Below, piece after piece: positions 1-8,582 of a DNA stretch of 64,000 nt. Source of the DNA: Phycisphaerae bacterium (GTDB taxonomy: Bacteria; Planctomycetota; Phycisphaerae; Phycisphaerales; UBA1924); NCBI GenBank assembly GCA_030432255.1, contig JAUIHS010000001.1, positions 62,001 through 126,000 of the forward strand, written 5' to 3'. The position numbers were made by a program, and so were the translations under genes. Every line of letters starts with the position of its first letter. The stretch's first letter is position 1. The notes beneath the pieces were generated by a model, which worked only from the letters and a program-made list of their open reading frames with translations, made no database searches and was not told the DNA's origin.

Positions 1-1298
1 TCGGAGACGGTCCAGCGGTGTGAGACAAAGGCACCGATCCACTGGTCATCGACCGAGGCATCATCGAGGGCGTCCGTGATTCGCGCACGATCGACGGACG
101 CGTTGACGAACCTGGCCGTACCGCCGACGGTGAGTTCGTGGTCTTCGACAGGGGCAAAGTCGATCTGGCCTTCCAGGGCGTTGTCATAGGACTCGTAGCG
201 CCACTGGGCGGGTAGATTGACGTCCTGAAACGTTCCGTGCCACTGGATATAACCGCTCAGGTCGTCATCCGCCTGGATGTTCAGCCTGGCGTGACCCCGG
301 AAGAGATCGATGCGGTCATCGGCGAGGACCTGCGTGTCGATGAAGGGCGAGGCTCCTCGCGCGGTATGCGCATAGGCGGCACCGAAGTCCAGTTCGAGCC
401 CCTCCTCCATGTCCCAGAGTCCGTCGAGCGCGAACTTCTGAGTCCGGGCGAAGTCCCGGGCGGGAGCCAGCACGAAGCCGTTGCCTGCATTGGTGAATGG
501 CTCATTGGTCGCCTCGTGCTGGGCAAACTCCGCTGAGAGCCTCCATGCCAGTTCGTCGGAGGCATCGCCGTACCGGAGGTTCGTCCTCGTATCCCCAAGT
601 TCATTGAAGCGCTGGCCAAGCATGAACCCCGTCGTGTCCCTTGGGTTCTTTTCAATGATGTTGATCACACCGTTGAACGCGTTCGCACCCCACGCTCCGC
701 CCGCGGGTCCTCGGACGATCTCGATTCGTTCGATGTCATGGATGAAGATCGGAAGCCGCTGGAGGTCAAAGCCTCCGAAGATTGCGTTGCTGGCATTGCG
801 ACCGTTAATGAGGAGCAGGGTACGGTCGGAACTCACCTGATGGAGGCCGCGGACACCGATTGCCCACTGGTTCCGGCCGACACGCAGCGCATCGACACCG
901 GGCGCGAACTCAAGTAGCTCCTGAATCTCCCGCACACCGGAGTACTTGATGTCGTCCGCATCGATGATGGTGACCGGGGCGGCGGACATGGCTGCGGACT
1001 GCGCCTTGCGAGATGCCGTGACCACAATGTCGAAGTCCTCGAAGAGGAGATCCAGGTCATCCTCAAGTGCGATGTCTTCATCAAGAAGGCTGTTCAGTCC
1101 TTCAAGCAGTTCGACACTCTCTCCAGTTGCCTCGGTGGAGGAACTGCTGGAACCGGCGCGTGCGCTCTCGACATCGCTGCTGATGTCGGTGTGGGTGCTC
1201 TCTCCTGCGGATCCGGAGGGTGGCTCCCCCAGGGTAGTCGTGAGTGCGGCGAACACCACGCCGATGGCTGCGGTTCGAAGGATTGAGAAGCGATTCAT
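1..1298 (-). CDS. TonB-dependent outer-membrane receptor, 5' part (runs off the window start)
   Basis: About 432 codons are open from an ATG at 1298 to the window edge, so the C-terminal barrel is missing. The protein starts with a signal peptide (MNRFSILRTAAIGVVFAAL...), then an acidic linker rich in Glu, Asp and Ser, then a TonB-box-like FDIVVTASRK. The plug domain follows, with typical phrases such as INGRNASNAIFGG, IERIEIVRGPAGGAWGANAF and NGVINIIEKN. The first barrel strands come after it. The family imports siderophores, vitamins or glycans across the outer membrane using TonB energy; the substrate cannot be told here. A clear Shine-Dalgarno (GGAGG, 6 nt spacing) supports the start. It is divergent from the histidine kinase. 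Family certain, substrate unknown. Confidence 0.9.
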   Translation of the reverse strand, partial: MNRFSILRTAAIGVVFAALTTTLGEPPSGSAGESTHTDISSDVESARAGSSSSSTEATGESVELLEGLNSLLDEDIALEDDLDLLFEDFDIVVTASRKAQSAAMSAAPVTIIDADDIKYSGVREIQELLEFAPGVDALRVGRNQWAIGVRGLHQVSSDRTLLLINGRNASNAIFGGFDLQRLPIFIHDIERIEIVRGPAGGAWGANAFNGVINIIEKNPRDTTGFMLGQRFNELGDTRTNLRYGDASDELAWRLSAEFAQHEATNEPFTNAGNGFVLAPARDFARTQKFALDGLWDMEEGLELDFGAAYAHTARGASPFIDTQVLADDRIDLFRGHARLNIQADDDLSGYIQWHGTFQDVNLPAQWRYESYDNALEGQIDFAPVEDHELTVGGTARFVNASVDRARITDALDDASVDDQWIGAFVSHRWTVS

Positions 1299-1312
1299 GC
1301 TTGCCTCCATGC

Positions 1313-1330
1313 GACTCATCCATGTGAGTC
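1313..1330. promoter_or_regulatory. Inverted repeat just upstream of the TonB receptor start
   Basis: GACTCA and TGAGTC arms of 6 bp are separated by 6 bp (TCCATG). They lie 15-32 bp upstream of the receptor ATG, in the divergent region shared with the kinase. This could be an operator or an mRNA hairpin near the ribosome site. It does not look like an AT-rich Fur box. Confidence 0.3.
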
Positions 1331-1562
1331 ATGGCTCGGGGAGCACGCCCTTCGGGTTGGTGCCTGCCGCGGGTTCTTATCGGAGAACGATGCGGGTCAG
1401 AACAGCCGGGATGGCGAGATCGATCACCGATGGCGCGGGCATGCGTCCCGATTCGGGGGGGCTTCCACAGGGCAACACGTGGTGCTCATTCGGGTGCTTC
1501 ACTTTGCCGATGAGACGAGACGACTGACTTCAACCGGAGAGACGAAGGGATCCCTCAGGCAG

Positions 1563-4388
1563 ATGTGGAAGCCGCACCTCAACCTCAAGGTCAAAGCGCT
1601 CGCGATGGTGCTCGGCGTCGTGGTATGTACGGCCGGCCTGGTGTCGTGGGTTGACCTCGCACGATCGACCGCGTCCATTCGACGATCGGTCGAGAACACA
1701 GCTCAGGGGCTTGCCGCGAGCATCGGCACGGCCTGTGAACTGCCGATGGCGGTCGGTGATGAAGTGGAGTTGAAGCGTCTTGCGGATCGCTATCTGGAAC
1801 TGGATCCCGACGTGGCCTTCATCGCGCTCATTGATGGTGAAGGCAGGACGGTAGCCAGTTCGGTGAGGGATCGTGACGCGTGGTCTGACTTCGGTGTGAG
1901 CCTCGGCCGTGGAGCGGTCGGAGGTGTCGGAGCGCTGGAGGGCTCTCACAGTACCGGTTTCATCACGCGTCGAGCAATGGTCGGTGCAATCAACGGCTTC
2001 GGGATCACGAATGACCTTGAGTCCGATCCTGAGCCTGTCCACAAGGCCGGGACTGTTGCGGTAGGTGTGTCTCTCGACAGCTTCCACAAGACTCACGCCG
2101 AGCAGCGTACCATGGCGATCCTGACCACAGTGCTCGCACTGTGCGTCTCGGGTCTCATCATCATCCCGGTCGTAGGCCGCTGGACGCGTCGACTCGAATC
2201 CCTTGTTCACGCGAGCGACTGGATATCGAGCGGCGACTTCACTCATAAGCTCAGCGATGAGCGGCAGGATGAAGTCGGGACTCTCGTGCGCTCCTTCGAG
2301 CAGATGCGCAGCGCAATTGAGGAGCGGGACAGGCGCGAACAACGACGGCGGGAAGAACTGGAAACGGCGCGGGCGGCGGCAGAAGATGCCAACGCGGCGA
2401 AGAGCCAGTTCCTGGCGCACATGAGTCACGAGATCCGGACGCCGCTGAATGGCGTCGTCGGCATGCTGGATCTTCTGCACGATACGGAGATGACTGACCG
2501 GCAGGCTCGATTCGTTGACATCGGACGGTCATCCGCGGATGCCCTGCTGGGTGTCATCAACGACATCCTTGACTTCTCGAAGATCGAGGCGGGTCAGTTC
2601 CATCTGGAGACGATCGACTTCAATCCCCAGGAAGTCATCGAGTCCGTGGTCGAGATGCTCGCACCCAAGGGGCAGCAGAAGGGGCTTGAGGTCGTATGCT
2701 CGATCACACCCACGGTGCCGCGCTGTGCCAAGGGTGACCCCTCTCGCTTCCGTCAGATCGTTCTGAACCTCATGGGCAACGCGCTCAAGTTCACTGAAGA
2801 GGGAGAGATCGTGGTTCGTGCGGAAGCACGCGAACTCGATGGCGGCCGCGTGGAATTGCGTGTTGCCGTCGCTGACACCGGCATCGGGATTCCGCTGGAG
2901 AAGCATGATCGGCTCTTCAAGTCCTTCTCGCAGGTAGACGGCTCCACCACGCGCAAGTTCGGTGGTACGGGTCTTGGGCTTGCGATATGCAAGAACCTGG
3001 CGGAGATGATGGGCGGCTCGATCGGCCTCACGAAGGACCGGGAGGTCGGAGCAGAGTTCTGGTTCACCGCTGTGCTTGACCACTCGGATACCAGCAAGCC
3101 GAAGACACCCGTCGGAGAATTGAAGCCTGCTCGTGTTCTGGTCGTCGACGACAATGTCACGAACACCGAGATCCTGCTCGAGGCCCTGGGCAACTGGGGC
3201 ATGGAATCGGAGTCGGCGGGTGACGGCGTTGAGGCCTTGCAGGTCCTTCGAGAGACCGAGGCGCGCGATGAGCCCTTTGACATCATCCTGCTGGATATGC
3301 AGATGCCGAACATGGATGGCGTTCAGTTCGCCGATGCGCTCCAGTCGGATCCTGAACTGGGGTCGTACCTGGTCGTCATGCTCAGCTCCATCAGTGATCG
3401 AGCAGACATTCAGGACCTTCGGAACCACGGGATCGACGCTTACCTCTCCAAGCCCGTACGTCTGTCCCTGCTCTACGACACGCTTGCCCGACTCGGTTCG
3501 GATCAGACCCGGACGATTGTCGAGACTGTTGACGATCGTGAAACCGTTGATGTTTCGTCCCTCGCCGGCGCCCGTGTCCTTGTGGCGGAGGACAACGCCG
3601 TCAACCAGATCGTCATCTCGGAGTTGCTGCGCAGTCGCGGCATGCACGTCACGGTAGCCGGGAATGGTCAGGAAGCGGTAAACGAGTGGCGCCAATCGGA
3701 AGTGGACCTGATCCTGATGGACTGCGAGATGCCGGTGATGGATGGCCTGGCCGCGACGGCAGCCATTCGCGCGGCGGAAGCAGATTCCAACCGCAGTCAC
3801 ACGCCGATCATCGCGCTGACGGCCAAGGCCATCCAGGGTGACCGTGAGATGTGCCTGGCACGGGGCATGGACGACTATCTCTCCAAGCCGCTTGACCCGG
3901 TCAAGGTTCTGAACACCATGAAACTGCACCTGGCCGAATGTGGTGATGCCGCGCTGGCTGACGCCGAGCACTTGAGCGGAGGTACTGAGGGATTCGAAGG
4001 CGAAGAGACTGGCAATGGGGCGGAGATCGATGAAGTGCTCGAAATCGATGCGGCCCTGGCACGGTGCGGGGGCAATGCTGCGATCCTCGGTCGGGTCCTC
4101 AGAGTCTACGTGGAAAGTCTCGATGACATCATGGAGAGCCTCGACTCAGCGCTTGCCGGGGGCGATGAGACGGCCCTGCAGAAGACCGCTCACACATTGA
4201 AGGGTGCATCGGCCAACATCGGAGCACAGGGTGCTGCATCGCTCGCGGCGAACATTGAGCGGCGTGCCGGAGCACCGGGGGACGCCCCGTGTGCTGATGA
4301 GATCACCGACCTGAAGCGGGAACTCGATCGAGTTACCCGTGCGATCCAGACGTTTGAGGACTCAGGAAACATCGGAGGCGGTGCATGA
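1563..4388 (+). CDS. Hybrid sensor histidine kinase with two receiver domains and an HPt domain
   Basis: A membrane-bound multi-step phosphorelay kinase of 941 aa. An N-terminal membrane helix (about residues 13-32), a periplasmic sensor of about 140 residues and a second helix precede a HAMP segment. Next come HisKA with phospho-acceptor His289 (SHEIRTPLNG) and a HATPase domain with the FGGTGLGLAI G-box. Receiver 1 (LLDMQMPNMDG, Asp578) and receiver 2 (LMDCEMPVMDG, Asp720, ALTAK) follow. An HPt domain carries His877 (AHTLKGASANIG). The order gives a full His-Asp-His relay in one chain. I chose ATG 1563 because it places the first helix near the N-terminus; an in-frame GTG at 1479 would add 28 residues of unlikely signal context. 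The stop overlaps the next start (ATGA), so both proteins are probably made together and the HD-GYP regulator is the likely partner. Confidence 0.92.
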   Translation: MWKPHLNLKVKALAMVLGVVVCTAGLVSWVDLARSTASIRRSVENTAQGLAASIGTACELPMAVGDEVELKRLADRYLELDPDVAFIALIDGEGRTVASSVRDRDAWSDFGVSLGRGAVGGVGALEGSHSTGFITRRAMVGAINGFGITNDLESDPEPVHKAGTVAVGVSLDSFHKTHAEQRTMAILTTVLALCVSGLIIIPVVGRWTRRLESLVHASDWISSGDFTHKLSDERQDEVGTLVRSFEQMRSAIEERDRREQRRREELETARAAAEDANAAKSQFLAHMSHEIRTPLNGVVGMLDLLHDTEMTDRQARFVDIGRSSADALLGVINDILDFSKIEAGQFHLETIDFNPQEVIESVVEMLAPKGQQKGLEVVCSITPTVPRCAKGDPSRFRQIVLNLMGNALKFTEEGEIVVRAEARELDGGRVELRVAVADTGIGIPLEKHDRLFKSFSQVDGSTTRKFGGTGLGLAICKNLAEMMGGSIGLTKDREVGAEFWFTAVLDHSDTSKPKTPVGELKPARVLVVDDNVTNTEILLEALGNWGMESESAGDGVEALQVLRETEARDEPFDIILLDMQMPNMDGVQFADALQSDPELGSYLVVMLSSISDRADIQDLRNHGIDAYLSKPVRLSLLYDTLARLGSDQTRTIVETVDDRETVDVSSLAGARVLVAEDNAVNQIVISELLRSRGMHVTVAGNGQEAVNEWRQSEVDLILMDCEMPVMDGLAATAAIRAAEADSNRSHTPIIALTAKAIQGDREMCLARGMDDYLSKPLDPVKVLNTMKLHLAECGDAALADAEHLSGGTEGFEGEETGNGAEIDEVLEIDAALARCGGNAAILGRVLRVYVESLDDIMESLDSALAGGDETALQKTAHTLKGASANIGAQGAASLAANIERRAGAPGDAPCADEITDLKRELDRVTRAIQTFEDSGNIGGGA

Positions 4389-5437
4389 AGCCGACAGGGT
4401 CCATTCCTCACACAAATCCGCTCCGCATCCTGGCAGTCGATGATGAGGCAACGAGTCGGATGATGCTCGTGGCAACGTTGCAGGATGCGGGATACGACGT
4501 CACGGATGTCGAGGATCCTCGCGAAGCGCTGGGACTGGCTCAATCCGGCAGCTTTCCGGTGGTCGTGTCGGATTGGAACATGCCGGGAATGACGGGGCTG
4601 GAATTGTGCCGGGCCATCCGGGCGTCGACGACAGAGCGCTATGTCTATGTCATTCTGCTCACTTCCAACTCGGATCCGTCTGATGTCGTGGAGGGGCTGG
4701 ACTCTGGCGCGGATGATTTCGTTGTCAAGCCCTTCAACCCGCTTGAACTCATCAAGCGCGTGGAGATCGGCGTTCGGATCTCGTCGCTTGATACGCGCGA
4801 TGCCACGATATTCGCGCTTGCGAAGCTGACCGAGTCACGCGACCCGGAAACAGGGTCCCATCTGGAGCGCGTGCAGAACTACTCCCGGGAACTGGCCGCG
4901 AAGCTCTTTGAGGATGGGCACCTGCCATCCGGGCTCGATGAAGCCTTTGTGAAGCTCATCTACTCGACGACTCCGCTGCATGACATCGGCAAAGTCGCGA
5001 TTCCCGACAGCGTCCTGCTCAAGCCGGGGCAGCTCAACGACCAGGAGTTTGAGATCATGAAGTCGCACACCGTTATTGGTGCGACGACGATCGCAGCGGT
5101 GGCTGATCGGTATCCGTGGGCTGCATTCCTCAGGACGGCTCACGATATTGCGCGGTCGCACCATGAGCGTTGGGATGGCAGTGGGTATCCCGACGGTCTT
5201 GAGGGTCGGGAGATTCCCGTGGCCGCCCGAATCATGTCGGTTGCGGATGTCTACGATGCGCTGACATCGAAGCGAGTCTACAAGCAGGCACGCGAACACG
5301 AGGTCAGTGTCTCGATCATCAGTGAAGGATCGGGAACGCAGTTTGATCCGGTGATCGTGGACGCCTTCCTGTCACTTGAAGAGCGCTTCCGGGAGATCCG
5401 GGAGACATTCAGCGACAGTACCCGCATCGCCGCGTGA
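4385..5437 (+). CDS. Response regulator with HD-GYP output domain
   Basis: A 350-aa cytosolic protein. The N-terminal receiver domain begins RILAVDDEATS and has the phospho-acceptor Asp63 in VVVSDWNMPG. The C-terminal HD-GYP domain shows LHDIGKV (His199, Asp200), HHERWDGSGYPDG (GYP at 267-269) and the VADVYDALTS helix. HD-GYP proteins usually hydrolyse cyclic di-GMP, and all visible catalytic motifs are intact. It overlaps the kinase gene by 4 bp, which points to phosphotransfer from that kinase controlling local c-di-GMP breakdown. No GGDEF synthase lies nearby. The family is certain; pairing with the kinase is inferred from context. Confidence 0.92.
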   Translation: MKPTGSIPHTNPLRILAVDDEATSRMMLVATLQDAGYDVTDVEDPREALGLAQSGSFPVVVSDWNMPGMTGLELCRAIRASTTERYVYVILLTSNSDPSDVVEGLDSGADDFVVKPFNPLELIKRVEIGVRISSLDTRDATIFALAKLTESRDPETGSHLERVQNYSRELAAKLFEDGHLPSGLDEAFVKLIYSTTPLHDIGKVAIPDSVLLKPGQLNDQEFEIMKSHTVIGATTIAAVADRYPWAAFLRTAHDIARSHHERWDGSGYPDGLEGREIPVAARIMSVADVYDALTSKRVYKQAREHEVSVSIISEGSGTQFDPVIVDAFLSLEERFREIRETFSDSTRIAA

Positions 5438-5438
5438 A

Positions 5439-5461
5439 TGACACTGGATTCGTCGGTGTCA
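5439..5461. terminator. Possible bidirectional hairpin between convergent genes
   Basis: TGACAC and GTGTCA can pair around an 11-nt loop in the short convergent gap, overlapping the end of the minus-strand gene. There is no T-tract, so this is a weak call. Confidence 0.22.
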
Positions 5462-8029
5462 CTGGCAAGTGCTTCCCCATGACTCCAGCAGCAGTTCGAG
5501 ATCGGTGAAGTTGACGCTCCCGTCTGCATTGAGATCTCCACTGGAGAGCGGGAAGACGCTCGTGTTCCAGGACTCCAGTAACTGCTCCAGGTCAGTGAAG
5601 TTCACCAGCCCGTCGCCGCTGGTGTCACCGGGACAGTGCGCGAGGAGAACCGCAGTCTCTTCGTCAGACACGGCCTTCCACGTCATCGGGGAGATGTCTG
5701 GCGCGATGACAGATGCGAAGGACCCGGTGATGCTCAGGCCGGGATGGGTGCTCCGATCAGCGATGACAACACGGGTTCCGGCGGCGGGGGCATAGCCGGG
5801 CGCGTGCAGGATTCGGATGCTGCCGTCGAGTGACAGGGAGCCGGCGCCCTGGATGAACGGTCCTCGCGGAGTGGAGTCCAATGACACCGTGGTCTCGGAG
5901 GCTTCGGAGGTCGTGAACTGACTGTCGTCGAGGTGCAGCGTGGTGTCAGACGCGAACGCGGTGCTTCCCGTCATCTGAGCCGCACTGAAGATGACGCTTT
6001 CGGCTGCGAGGTCGAGAACGCCATCACCGATCGCCTCCGCTGTGCCACCCATGATCGTCACGCTGGAGCCTGCGAAACGCACTGTACCGCCATCGGCCCG
6101 AATGGTGCCGAGGGTGTCCTGTGCGATGGAGGCCGAACGGATCTCGAGGGTCGCACCCGCTTCGGCTGTCATGGTGCCATGGTTCATGCGGCTGGAGGAA
6201 CCGCGGCTGCCAGATGCATCGATGACGAGCGGTGCCGTCGGATCGTTTGCAACAAACTCGCCCTGGTTGAAGATCTCATTGGGAAGGATGCCGCGCCCCT
6301 CGAGCCGCGAGTTGCCATTGACATACAGGTAGTTGACCGTGAGATGGTCCTCGAATGCGAGGGCCAAAGTTCCCCCGAGGACGTCGAGGAAACCTGCGAA
6401 AGCGTGGGACCCGTTGGTGAGCGTCCACCTTCCGGATCCGCGTTTACGGAGGGTCGCTGAAGCGCTGCCCATGAGAACGCCATCAAAGGTCCAGTTGTCG
6501 TTCAGTTCACCGAACGTCAGGTGCCCACTGCCGGACACCGTGAGGGTTCCATCACCGGTGATCCGGCGCGCTGCGACAATCCCGCCGGGTGCATTGAACG
6601 TGGTTCCTGATGCAAGATGAATCGAGGTGCAGTTGGTCAGGCTCTCGCGCAGTGCGCCCATGGAGCCCTCAGTGACCCGGATCTCGCCGCAGAAGTCGTT
6701 CATGCCAGTGAGCATGTAGTGCTGCGCGCCGCGCTTCTCAAGGTAGGATCCCTCAGTGCCTTCTACACGTCCTTCAAACGTGTCATGACCCGGTGTTGAA
6801 GTGAAGGTCAAGCCCGTACCGGTGCCATTCAGCGTGAGGACGCCGGCTCCGGTCAGCGTGTCAACGGTGAGGGCATTGTTGATGCTCAGTTGGCCATCGT
6901 CGTGGATGATGACGTCAGATTCGGTCGTGACTGGTAGGTTGCAGGAGAGGTGGCCTTCGAAGACCTCAAGTTCCCCATCGAGACTACCGACGGGACCGAG
7001 GTAGACAAGTCCGGGGCCATCGATTCGGAGAGTGCCGGTGCCTGTCATACCGGCGAGCGTGTAGGCCGATGAGGCGGGAGCGATGGTCAGCGTGTGCCCG
7101 TTGAGAAGTACCTCGCCCGGGCCGCGGATCAGGCCGGTCTGGTTGGATCCGGTCAGGTCGAGGGTGGTACCTGACAGGAGATGGATGGTTCCTGTCCCGA
7201 GTGCGTTGGTTGCTGCACGCAGGGTGCCCTCGGATATGGTCATGTAGACAGCGGCGCTCGTGTTGGATCCGTTGAGGCTGAGGGTACCGGGGCCGATCTT
7301 GGTGACCGTGCCGTCGCCCTCGATTGGGAGGAGCAGTGAGGTCGTCTCATCGGCGTTTGCCGTATTGATGGTGCCCTGCTCGAAGATGAAGGGGATGGCA
7401 ATGTTGAGAGGAGTCCTGGCGTAGAACGTCCCGCCGGCGAGGGTGTAGGTGTTGGAGAGCGCGCCCAGTTTCGAGGCGGTCGGGACGGTGAACATGCCGC
7501 CGGTGTGCCTGATGCCACCCGTGAGGGTGTGCTGTCCCCCGGGTGGGTTGAACTCGACCATCCCGAATTCAATGATGGCGCCGGCGGTGCCCTGCAGGGG
7601 CGCTTCGATGATGAGTGCCTCGCTGTCCGTCCACGTGGAACTGGGCGAGTACTTGGAGATCAACCCTTCACCGACCAGGCGGATTGGCATCCCGGTGATC
7701 CGTGCCTGGGGCGCATCGCAGACGAAGAGGTGTGCGGCACGAAGCCCGGACTTGAGATCGTTGTCTGCCGTGAAGGGTGCGGGTGTGTCAAAGCAGAACT
7801 GCAGAGAGTTCGCGGCAGAGTCCGAAGTGGAGGGGCGACAGAAGTCGTACCAGTTCGCAGAGTTTGAGAATGAGCCGGACTCCGGGGAACCACCCGGGTT
7901 CCACCACAGGTTGGGAAAGCCGGGGTTGTCGGCTGATACACCACCCACGGCAGTCAATGAGAGGCCTGCCACGGCAGCGATGCGGGTTGCGGACGGTCGG
8001 ATGAGCTTGTGCTTCGTTGTATGTGCCAT
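5459..8029 (-). CDS. Secreted autotransporter-type beta-strand repeat protein with C-terminal GC-type dockerin
   Basis: About 856 aa. An N-terminal signal peptide (MAHTTKHKLIRPSATRIAAV...) precedes a long right-handed beta-helix-like region. The repeated phrases GDGTVTKIGPGTLSLNG, GSGRWTLTNGS and ISEGTLRAATNALGTGTIHL are the hallmark of autotransporter-associated (PATR-type) strand repeats. There is no translocator barrel. Instead the chain ends in two EF-hand-like repeats (GDTSGDGLVNFTDLEQLL and GDLNADGSVNFTDLELLL) bracketed by cysteines. I prefer the ATG at 8029 because it gives a standard signal peptide; an upstream ATG at 8083 would add 18 residues. It is the last gene of a co-directional run of exported proteins. 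The role is probably a surface or matrix structural protein; no enzyme motif is seen. Confidence 0.82.
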   Translation of the reverse strand: MAHTTKHKLIRPSATRIAAVAGLSLTAVGGVSADNPGFPNLWWNPGGSPESGSFSNSANWYDFCRPSTSDSAANSLQFCFDTPAPFTADNDLKSGLRAAHLFVCDAPQARITGMPIRLVGEGLISKYSPSSTWTDSEALIIEAPLQGTAGAIIEFGMVEFNPPGGQHTLTGGIRHTGGMFTVPTASKLGALSNTYTLAGGTFYARTPLNIAIPFIFEQGTINTANADETTSLLLPIEGDGTVTKIGPGTLSLNGSNTSAAVYMTISEGTLRAATNALGTGTIHLLSGTTLDLTGSNQTGLIRGPGEVLLNGHTLTIAPASSAYTLAGMTGTGTLRIDGPGLVYLGPVGSLDGELEVFEGHLSCNLPVTTESDVIIHDDGQLSINNALTVDTLTGAGVLTLNGTGTGLTFTSTPGHDTFEGRVEGTEGSYLEKRGAQHYMLTGMNDFCGEIRVTEGSMGALRESLTNCTSIHLASGTTFNAPGGIVAARRITGDGTLTVSGSGHLTFGELNDNWTFDGVLMGSASATLRKRGSGRWTLTNGSHAFAGFLDVLGGTLALAFEDHLTVNYLYVNGNSRLEGRGILPNEIFNQGEFVANDPTAPLVIDASGSRGSSSRMNHGTMTAEAGATLEIRSASIAQDTLGTIRADGGTVRFAGSSVTIMGGTAEAIGDGVLDLAAESVIFSAAQMTGSTAFASDTTLHLDDSQFTTSEASETTVSLDSTPRGPFIQGAGSLSLDGSIRILHAPGYAPAAGTRVVIADRSTHPGLSITGSFASVIAPDISPMTWKAVSDEETAVLLAHCPGDTSGDGLVNFTDLEQLLESWNTSVFPLSSGDLNADGSVNFTDLELLLESWGSTCQ

Positions 8030-8060
8030 GGCGGGGTCCCTGAACGAATGGGGCGAGATA

Positions 8061-8081
8061 GAGGCGGCGGGCGCCGCCCTC
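8061..8081 (-). terminator. GC-rich hairpin between two dockerin genes
   Basis: GGCGGC (8063-8068) pairs with GCCGCC (8073-8078) around a 4-nt loop, and GA/TC can extend it past a one-base bulge. It lies in the 114-bp gap between the small dockerin gene and the repeat protein. Without a T-tract it is more likely an mRNA processing or stability element than a strong terminator. Confidence 0.3.
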
Positions 8082-8143
8082 ACGGAAGAACACGAGTCCT
8101 GGCGCTGCGACCTGCAGCCGTTCTCATCCGGATCGAAGAGAAT

Positions 8144-8551
8144 TCAACCGCACTGGCTTCCCCATGCATCGAGGAGGATCTCAAGGTCCGAGAAGTTCAC
8201 CGAGGCGTCTCCGTTCAGATCACCGGACATGCCGGCCTCAACGGAGTCTCCCCAGAAGTCGAGCACGATCTCAAGGTCGGCGAATGTGACAGCCTGATCG
8301 CCGTCTGCATCACCGGGACAGACCGGAATGGGAGCGACTGCCGGCCAGAATCCACCCTGGAGCGTCCACCCACTCCCCGCGAGCGTTCCGGCGTCTGGCT
8401 GCCCGATGCTCGCTCTCAGGGTGGTGGATTCATGGCTCATGGTTGCTGCGCCACCGTCGATCCGCTGACTCTCCAGCGCGTATTCGGCAAGTGACACCGA
8501 GGCGGCTGTGAGCAGTGCGACGGTTCCAACAGTGATGGCTGTCGTATTCAC
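8144..8551 (-). CDS. Small secreted GC-type dockerin protein
   Basis: 135 aa: a signal peptide (MNTTAITVGTVALLTAASVSLA), a short beta-rich segment containing ASIGQPDAGTLAGSGWTLQG, then a full two-repeat dockerin-like tail. The tail starts VCPGDADGDQAVTFADLEIV and ends at a cysteine next to the C-terminus. The IGQPDA segment recurs in the protein encoded at 24884-25297, so the two are paralogues. It follows the 573-aa protein gene by 31 bp and is probably co-transcribed with it. The tail suggests a Ca2+-dependent docking or sorting unit. No catalytic motif is present, so it may be an adaptor or minor structural subunit. Confidence 0.82.
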   Translation of the reverse strand: MNTTAITVGTVALLTAASVSLAEYALESQRIDGGAATMSHESTTLRASIGQPDAGTLAGSGWTLQGGFWPAVAPIPVCPGDADGDQAVTFADLEIVLDFWGDSVEAGMSGDLNGDASVNFSDLEILLDAWGSQCG

Positions 8552-8582
8552 GTGATGACTCCGAATCTTGAGGAGGGTCGGT

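Noticed and set aside
2529-3971. 480-codon minus-strand open frame
   Set aside because: Lies opposite the kinase and receiver domains, which carry all catalytic motifs.
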